Below, piece after piece: positions 6,572 through 10,662 of a stretch of DNA of 10,662 bases. The notes beneath the pieces are model-generated. The model did not search any database. It was not told the DNA's origin and saw only the letters and a program-made list of their open reading frames with translations. The first letter of the stretch is position 1. The number at the start of each line of letters is the position of its first letter. This DNA is from Bog-793 sp050010315 (GTDB taxonomy: Bacteria; Actinomycetota; Acidimicrobiia; Acidimicrobiales; Bog-793). The translations under genes and the position numbers were made by a program. The DNA lies in assembly GCA_050010315.1 (NCBI GenBank), contig JBEKLG010000058.1, positions 1 through 10,662 of the forward strand. Reading direction: 5' to 3'.

Positions 6572-7405
6572 GTGGGCCACGTGCGAGTCATCACCGACTC
6601 CAGCGCCCGCGTGCCAACGGAGCTCATCGCCAGATTCGGCCTCTGCGTGCTCCCCATCAGTGTCTTCTTACCCGAGGACGGCGTCGCCAGCATCGATCCA
6701 CCCGACGGCGGGGACATGCTCCTGCCCGAGGCGCTCGCCCGAGAAGAGCTCGCCGGGGCGAACCACCCCTTCGTGACAGAGTACCTGCAGGCCATCGAGT
6801 CCCCGGATTTCAACGCTGCAGTCGTCATCACCCCGGCAATCGAGTTCGCGACGATGTACCGCAACGCCGCGCTCGCCGCGGAATTCGCGACCCGGCCTGT
6901 TGTTCTCGTCGATGCCAGAACGGCGGCCGCTGGCCAGGCGCTTGTCGTCCTCGCCGGCGCCGAGGCGGCGGCAAACGGGGCCAAGATCGAAGAGGTCGTC
7001 CGCGTCGTTACGGAAGCCTCCCGCCGTGTCGAGCTCGTTGCCTCGCTCGCAACCTTGGAACCGCTCCGACGGAGCGGACCGGTCCCCGACGACGTCCTGG
7101 GGGAGCTCGATCCGAGCGGGGTGCGCAGCATCTTCCGGATGCGCGACGGCACCGTCGAACCGCTCGGGACGGCGGCAACGGCGGAGGACGCACTCGGGAT
7201 GATTCGCGCCGCGTATCTGTCGAGCGCGCCCCAGGGGGCCGAACGCTCGGCAGTCTTCCACGCCAACGCCCCGCTCCTGGCGAAGCAACTCAGCGAACTG
7301 CTCGGGGGTGTCGACTTCGTCAGCGGGTTCAGTGCCGCGATGCAGGTCCACACCGGGGGTGGGGTCGTCGGCGCCGCTTGGATCCCGAGCGGTGGGGCAC
7401 GCTGA
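6572..7405 (+). CDS. DegV-family protein (fatty-acid-binding fold)
   Basis: DegV proteins bind a fatty acid; some (FakB) present it to the kinase FakA. The 277-residue protein starts with VRVITDSSARVPTELIARFGLCVLPISVFL, the family's N-terminal signature, has the middle block VVLVDARTAAAGQALVVLAGAEAA and RRVELVASLATLEPLRRSGPV, and ends near the family's GxHTGxGxxG element, here VHTGGGVVG. The lipid-contacting stretches are degenerate: the usual TSQPS is replaced by GANHPF, and the usual SSxLSGTYQSA by TPAIEFATMYRNA, while the histidine near the C-terminus is kept. No FakA gene is in view. The start is GTG at 6572; a second in-frame GTG at 6581 is equally possible, and neither has a good ribosome-binding site. 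The gene is divergent from the MerR-TetR regulator. Confidence 0.8.
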   Translation: MGHVRVITDSSARVPTELIARFGLCVLPISVFLPEDGVASIDPPDGGDMLLPEALAREELAGANHPFVTEYLQAIESPDFNAAVVITPAIEFATMYRNAALAAEFATRPVVLVDARTAAAGQALVVLAGAEAAANGAKIEEVVRVVTEASRRVELVASLATLEPLRRSGPVPDDVLGELDPSGVRSIFRMRDGTVEPLGTAATAEDALGMIRAAYLSSAPQGAERSAVFHANAPLLAKQLSELLGGVDFVSGFSAAMQVHTGGGVVGAAWIPSGGAR

Positions 7406-7478
7406 CCTGCGCCCGAAGGCGGTTCCGCGCGGTACCGTCTCCTCAATCGGCGATGTGCCGCGCGATCCGGGGGATGCG

Positions 7479-8198
7479 GTGACCACAGGAGACGACGCGG
7501 GAGAAAGCGGGAAGTCGACGCGGGTCAACCGACGTGCCGCGGCACCAGCGAGGCCCGAACCGGAGTCGACGATCACGACGGCAGAGATTCCGCGCGTCGC
7601 CCCGGCTCCAGGCCCACAGTTCCCCAGGGGCGACGGCTGGCACCCGGACATCGAGCGGCGGCTGCCGGCGCCGTGGGGCCTGCGGGTCGCGGTCTGGGTC
7701 CTCTTCGTCCTCTTCGTCATCGGCCTCGTCGGGCTCGCCGTCGAGCACTTCCATCCGAGCTGGGTCGGCTTCCTGCGCAACTCGACCACAGCGACAAAGG
7801 CGAATTCCGGCCACGGCTCAACCCCTTCGACGTCGTCACCAACGGGATCGTCGACGAGCCAGCCGCCAACCGGGCTCGGGAAGCTCGCCCTCGTTTCGAC
7901 CACGAAGTCCGCCACGACCTATTCGGTTCCCACCTCAGCGAAGTTCTCCATCGCGATCTACACGAACAATCGCTGCTACACACTGGTGAAGTCCCCGCCC
8001 ACGGCCGTCGCCTACCTGTTCGCGGCGACGATCACCCCACAACAGAGCCCGGTCGTGATCAAGCTCGACGGGCCGGCCTCGGTCGTACTCGACGCCCACG
8101 CCTCGGCGCTTGCCGTCAAGGTCGGCTCGAAGGTCATCGGTTCGATCACGCCGCCGCAGCCGCTCCTCACCTACATCTTCACGCCGGCCCGCCACTAG
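7479..8198 (+). CDS. Single-pass membrane protein with Ser/Thr-rich linker and extracytoplasmic domain
   Basis: I do not recognise this gene firmly. The 239-residue protein has a Pro/Ala/charged N-terminal tail (1-65), one hydrophobic helix at about 69-88 (RVAVWVLFVLFVIGLVGLAV) flanked by arginine on the inner side, a low-complexity Ser/Thr/Pro/Gly linker at about 98-130, and a C-terminal domain of about 105 residues rich in beta-forming residues. That domain (CYTLVKSPP, then PQQSPVVIKLDGPASVVLDAHASALAVKVG) is reminiscent of the C-terminal DUF4115 domain of RodZ-like proteins. The usual N-terminal helix-turn-helix of RodZ is absent. The GTG at 7479 follows GGGGGA by four bases; a GTG at 7455 is possible but has no ribosome-binding site. 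The gene begins 73 bp after degV and may be cotranscribed with it. Confidence 0.7.
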   Translation: MTTGDDAGESGKSTRVNRRAAAPARPEPESTITTAEIPRVAPAPGPQFPRGDGWHPDIERRLPAPWGLRVAVWVLFVLFVIGLVGLAVEHFHPSWVGFLRNSTTATKANSGHGSTPSTSSPTGSSTSQPPTGLGKLALVSTTKSATTYSVPTSAKFSIAIYTNNRCYTLVKSPPTAVAYLFAATITPQQSPVVIKLDGPASVVLDAHASALAVKVGSKVIGSITPPQPLLTYIFTPARH

Positions 8199-8315
8199 GC
8201 GGTGAGCGAGGCGACGGCCCTTGGCCGCGTCAAATGACCACGCCGATGCGCGAAGGCGCGGTCTTCGAGCCAATATGGGCGGGTCACGGCCAGATCTCGA
8301 CGAGAGGGTGTGGAC

Positions 8316-8639
8316 ATGCTGATCGCAACGACCAATGATGCTCCGGGCTACGAGGTCAACGAGGTCCTCGGCGAGGTGTTCGGCCTCACGGTCCGCTCGC
8401 GCAACGCGTTTTCCCAGATGGGGGCGGGTTTGAAGTCACTCGTCGGCGGCGAGCTGAGGGGGATGACGAAGAACCTCGAGAACAGCCGCCAGGAGGTCAT
8501 CGACCGCATGGCTGAGGCGGCGAGCGCGCGCGGCGCCAACGCCGTCCTGGCGATGCGGTTCGACACCTCCGAGATGGGTGGCGTCTGGACTGAGATCTGC
8601 GCCTACGGCACCGCGGCAAAGGTGACGAAGACGAGCTGA
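8316..8639 (+). CDS. YbjQ/UPF0145 family protein
   Basis: This 107-residue protein matches the YbjQ (UPF0145) family in length and pattern: an N-terminal strand MLIATTNDAPGYEV, then EVLGEVFGLTVRSRN, an ELRGMTKNLENSRQEVIDRMAEAASARGANAVLAMRFDTSEMG core, and a C-terminal WTEICAYGTAAKV strand. Members are small oligomeric proteins of unclear function, sometimes annotated as heavy-metal-binding by fold. The ATG at 8316 is preferred to the GTG at 8310 because the GAGAGGG ribosome-binding site is 7 bases from the ATG but only one from the GTG. There is a 117-bp gap upstream without a clear terminator. Confidence 0.88.
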   Translation: MLIATTNDAPGYEVNEVLGEVFGLTVRSRNAFSQMGAGLKSLVGGELRGMTKNLENSRQEVIDRMAEAASARGANAVLAMRFDTSEMGGVWTEICAYGTAAKVTKTS

Positions 8640-8660
8640 CCTGGCGAAACAGTCGCGAGT

Positions 8661-8673
8661 TGCCGTTTCGGCA
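8661..8673. promoter_or_regulatory. Short dyad upstream of rrf2-family gene
   Basis: TGCCG-TTT-CGGCA is a perfect 5-bp inverted repeat, 22 bases past the YbjQ-family stop and 43 bases before the Rrf2-family start. It could be a hairpin ending the upstream transcript, although no U-run follows, or an autoregulatory site in the rrf2 promoter. The two cannot be told apart by reading. Confidence 0.3.
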
Positions 8674-8715
8674 GCGGCGCGTGTGGCATCGTCACGAAAG
8701 CGTCAAGATAAAGAC

Positions 8716-9267
8716 GTGAGGATATCTTCGAAGGCAGACTACGCGATCCGGGCTGTCGTCGAGCTCGCCACGCTCGAAGACTCGTGGCCGGTGAAGGCGG
8801 AGACCCTCGCAGCCGCACAGGACATCCCCGGGAAGTTCTTGTTGAACATCCTGTTCGAGCTGAAAAGTGCCGGCATCGTCGCCAGTCAGCGCGGCAACGA
8901 GGGTGGTTTCCGACTGGGACGTGCCGCGAGCGAGATCAGCCTGGCGGACATCGTGCGCGCCGTCGAGGGACCTCTCGCCCAGGTTGGTGACGTCCGCCCC
9001 GACCAGCTCGACTACAAGGGATCGGCCGAACCACTCGTCGAGGTCTGGATCGCCGTTCGCGAACACATCCGTTCGATTCTCGAGTCCGTCTCGGTGGCCG
9101 ACATCGCCACACGCAACATCCCGCTCACCGTCCGGCTCATCACCGCCGACCCCGAAGCGTGGATGCCTCACACCCCGGGAACGGTTCCCGGACCTCAGGC
9201 CGTGCGTGTCGCCGGGTCGACGACACGCACCCGCGGGGTCGTCACGTCATCGACCCGGCGGACCTGA
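8716..9267 (+). CDS. Rrf2-family transcriptional regulator without iron-sulfur cysteines
   Basis: Rrf2 proteins are winged-helix dimeric regulators; many sense redox or iron through a [2Fe-2S] cluster (IscR, NsrR), while others lack one (CymR). This 183-residue protein begins VRISSKADYAIRAVVELA, the standard family start, followed by IPGKFLLNILFELKSAGIVASQRGNEGGFRLGR (residues 37-69) and the ISLADIVRAVEGPL wing/dimer region (74-87). There is no cysteine anywhere in the protein, so it cannot ligate a cluster in the usual way. The family match ends around W149, and a Thr/Arg-rich tail of about 34 residues follows. The GTG start at 8716 is set by homology; the GTG at 8683 would add 11 unconserved residues, and no strong ribosome-binding site is seen for either. 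Confidence 0.88.
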   Translation: MRISSKADYAIRAVVELATLEDSWPVKAETLAAAQDIPGKFLLNILFELKSAGIVASQRGNEGGFRLGRAASEISLADIVRAVEGPLAQVGDVRPDQLDYKGSAEPLVEVWIAVREHIRSILESVSVADIATRNIPLTVRLITADPEAWMPHTPGTVPGPQAVRVAGSTTRTRGVVTSSTRRT

Positions 9268-9284
9268 ACCGGACCGACGATCCC

Positions 9285-9473
9285 GTGCCCGGCCAGCGAT
9301 CCTTCGCACCCCACGCCCCGCTGCCGGCATCAGGCCGCGAGACAAGCGGCGATGCGGCGCTCGATGAATCCGTCGCCAATGTGCTCGAACGACTGCGGGC
9401 GACCGGCGGACGGGCGACGACAGCTAGGCGGCTGTTGTTCCGCTTGCTCTTCGGGTCAGCGACAAGTTCTTAA
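9285..9473 (+). pseudogene. Truncated Fur-family regulator remnant (N-terminal portion only)
   Basis: The segment encoding DESVANVLERLRATGGRATTARRLLFRLL (about 9366-9452) looks like the first helices of a Fur-family metalloregulator, whose usual pattern is LRxxGxRxTxxRxxLLxxL. After that the frame reads only GSATSS and stops at 9473. The expected HxTAxEL, the DNA-recognition STVYRTL helix and the metal-binding His/Cys clusters are absent in all three forward frames I read after the break, so this is not a simple frameshift. The GTG at 9285 is a plausible original start, 17 bp after the rrf2 stop; a GTG at 9381 is another. The break point is roughly 9445-9460. If the Fur resemblance is wrong, this would be a small orphan frame. 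Confidence 0.5.
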
Positions 9474-9958
9474 TGTCGCCACTACCTGGGCGTGGGGGTT
9501 TCGCGTCGGAGAACCGATGTTCACGATCTCCGACTGGCGGCTTGAGCCGTGGGCCGGGACCTAACCGGCTGTCGGGGGCAGGCCAAGCCCGCGTCTCAGC
9601 TGAGCCTTAGGGGGCGCGCGTTCGGTACAGCGAATCGGTGGTGCTCTCGTCTCCTTCGCATGGGTCACTCATTGAGTTGTTCCTCTGGCGTCGTCGATCT
9701 TTTCGGCCAAGCCAGTGTTCCTTGATATCCACCGAACCAGGGCGAGATCGCGACTGTGATCTTCAACCACGAGCAGCTCGCTCCGGCCTCGTTGGCACTG
9801 CGATCCTGGCGAGCGAGTCCGTGCCAGAGAACGAGTAGACCGTGCCAAGAAGCTGATCACATCGCCAACCGACCGTCTATGTAGCGAGTCCGGCGCTGCG
9901 GTTGTCGAACGCCTGAACAGCCACCGTGCGGGTCTCAGTCCCTACGGCTGGGCAGCTT
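9474..9958. other. Gene-poor stretch with lower GC between fur remnant and secreted-protein gene
   Basis: No convincing gene is visible in this 485-bp stretch. GC is visibly lower than in the operons to the left, especially around 9660-9780. Short frames exist on both strands (for example a 63-codon minus-strand frame 9669-9860 and a 66-codon plus-strand frame 9638-9838) but neither resembles a family I recognise or has a good ribosome-binding site. I found no tRNA-like cloverleaf, transposase motif or terminal inverted repeat. A 10-bp palindrome CTCAGCTGAG lies at 9595-9604 and TGGCAC/GTGCCA arms lie around 9800-9830. It may be decayed coding DNA or an old insertion/deletion scar. Confidence 0.5.
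9924..9947 (-). terminator. Possible hairpin downstream of secreted-protein gene
   Basis: Read on the minus strand, 12 bases after the stop of the secreted-protein gene, arms CCGT and GGG pair with CCC and ACGG around a 7-base loop, with a small 1x2 internal loop. There is no U-run after it, so it would be at most a weak or factor-assisted terminator. Confidence 0.3.
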
Positions 9959-10662
9959 TCAGCTCGTGGCCTTGGCGTAGGAGATCGTTGAGGCGGCCGG
10001 CGGCGTGCTCACGGCGACGTGCTCGCCCCACTTCGAGAACTTTGTCGTAGCAGAGCCGCTTGGGGCGGTCGTGATTACCTCGACTGGCAGGGTCGCTCCC
10101 ACGGCCGAGATGGTCATCGTGTTCGACAGCTTCGACGTGGAACTCGTAGCCGCGGTCGTCCATTTCAGGACGTACAGGTGAACGCCATCGGTGACGGTTG
10201 ACAGGTGAACGCCAGCGGTGACGGTTGTGGACAAGGTCGTACCCTTGGTCGCCGGGAGCAAGACCGCGAGCGCAGAAACCGTGAGGTCGGACTTGATTGA
10301 GGCGTACTCGCTCGTACCGGCCTTCATAGAGATCCAGTCCTTGCCGACCTTCTTCGCCTGTGCCGCGGTCAGACCGGTGGCCGTTAGTCCGGAGGAGTTC
10401 CCGCTGAAGTAGGCGTAGGTCGGGGTCAGCTTAACGGTGAGCCTCTCCTTGCCCTCTGACAAGGTCTCCTCACCACTCTTCGTGCCGAAATCGGCGATCA
10501 TGAGCTGCGAGACGGAACCGGATTTCACGGAGTCCACCACGTGAACGCCCGTCTGTTTCGCCATTGCCGCCTTCGCGGCCTTCAGTACGGAGCTCGTCGT
10601 CGCGGCTGCAGACGCTGCCACGCCAACAGCGGTTGACATCACGAATGCGGTCGCGCCGAGTG
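9959..10662 (-). CDS. Secreted Ser/Thr/Ala-rich protein, N-terminus beyond right edge
   Basis: I do not recognise a named gene. The frame stays open to the right edge, and the residues before the first in-window ATG (LGATAFV, then MSTAVGVAASAAA) continue a hydrophobic, alanine-rich stretch. This looks like the core of a signal peptide with a cleavage site near ASA, so the true start is probably outside the window. No cysteine is present, so it is not a lipoprotein. The mature part is rich in Ser, Thr, Val and Lys, with an early helix (SSVLKAAKAAMAKQTGVHVVDSV) and then strand-rich sequence ending KFSKWGEHVAVSTPPAAS. This order loosely recalls the LppX/LprG-like envelope lipid-binding proteins of actinobacteria, a weak resemblance only. 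An internal 9-residue duplication (TVTAGVHLS, TVTDGVHLY) lies in the middle. Confidence 0.75.
   Translation of the reverse strand, partial: LGATAFVMSTAVGVAASAAATTSSVLKAAKAAMAKQTGVHVVDSVKSGSVSQLMIADFGTKSGEETLSEGKERLTVKLTPTYAYFSGNSSGLTATGLTAAQAKKVGKDWISMKAGTSEYASIKSDLTVSALAVLLPATKGTTLSTTVTAGVHLSTVTDGVHLYVLKWTTAATSSTSKLSNTMTISAVGATLPVEVITTAPSGSATTKFSKWGEHVAVSTPPAASTISYAKATS
10174..10227. repeat. 27-bp tandem duplication, two copies, in frame
   Basis: Two adjacent 27-bp units, 10174-10200 and 10201-10227, differ at one base only (T at 10188, G at 10215). They fall inside the secreted-protein gene and encode the 9-residue units TVTAGVHLS and TVTDGVHLY on the minus strand. Because the length is a multiple of three, the frame is kept. 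The near identity at the DNA level points to a recent duplication. Confidence 0.9.

Noticed and set aside
4904..7405. A very long plus-strand open frame of 833 codons
   Set aside because: Most of it is antisense to dxs and to the MerR-TetR regulator and has no family resemblance. It is the usual stop-free shadow of GC-rich coding DNA. Only its last ~277 codons (DegV family) are real.
6668..7915. A 415-codon minus-strand frame opposite degV and the membrane protein
   Set aside because: No domain resemblance; antisense to two plus-strand genes with clear family or membrane features.
9595..9604. 10-bp palindrome CTCAGCTGAG as an insertion or attachment site
   Set aside because: Isolated, short, and with no second copy, recombinase gene or target duplication nearby.
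9898..9912. A GTTCGA-like element on the minus strand suggesting a tRNA T-loop
   Set aside because: The flanking bases do not form a 5-bp T-stem, the loop breaks the consensus, and no acceptor or anticodon arms could be placed.

Overview
This is a GC-rich chromosomal segment with dense genes, frequent GTG starts and 4-bp gene overlaps, consistent with an actinobacterium. The gene content fits a soil or aquatic actinobacterium, possibly of the class Acidimicrobiia, but nothing in the window fixes the genus.

Left half (about 1-5422, all on the minus strand, transcribed right to left): a tightly packed triterpenoid (hopanoid) precursor operon. Its order is dxs (entry to the MEP pathway), hpnC, hpnD and hpnE (the three-enzyme farnesyl diphosphate to squalene route), then the N-terminal part of a polyprenyl diphosphate synthase that runs off the left edge. 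All four junctions are ATGA or GTGA overlaps, which implies translational coupling. Squalene-hopene cyclase and the hpnG/hpnH genes are expected beyond the left edge but are not in view.

Upstream of dxs is a 243-bp intergenic region carrying a near-perfect 30-bp palindrome of the kind bound by TetR-family repressors. On its other side lies a minus-strand gene for an unusual regulator with an N-terminal MerR helix-turn-helix domain and a C-terminal TetR helix-turn-helix domain in one polypeptide. The simplest model is that this two-headed protein controls the hopanoid operon through the palindrome. A second, different palindrome sits in the 45-bp gap between the regulator gene and a divergent degV-family gene. 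The regulator and its two candidate sites are the most interesting part of the window.

Middle right (6572-9267, plus strand): a DegV-family protein with a degenerate lipid pocket, a single-pass membrane protein with a Ser/Thr-rich linker and an extracytoplasmic domain, a YbjQ/UPF0145 protein, and a cysteine-free Rrf2-family regulator.

Right end (9268-10662): the rrf2 gene is followed by what looks like the first ~50 residues of a Fur-family regulator that stops abruptly. Then come about 485 bp with no convincing gene and visibly lower GC. Last is a minus-strand secreted protein, open at its N-terminus at the right edge, with a recent in-frame 27-bp tandem duplication. This end looks like a junction or decayed region.
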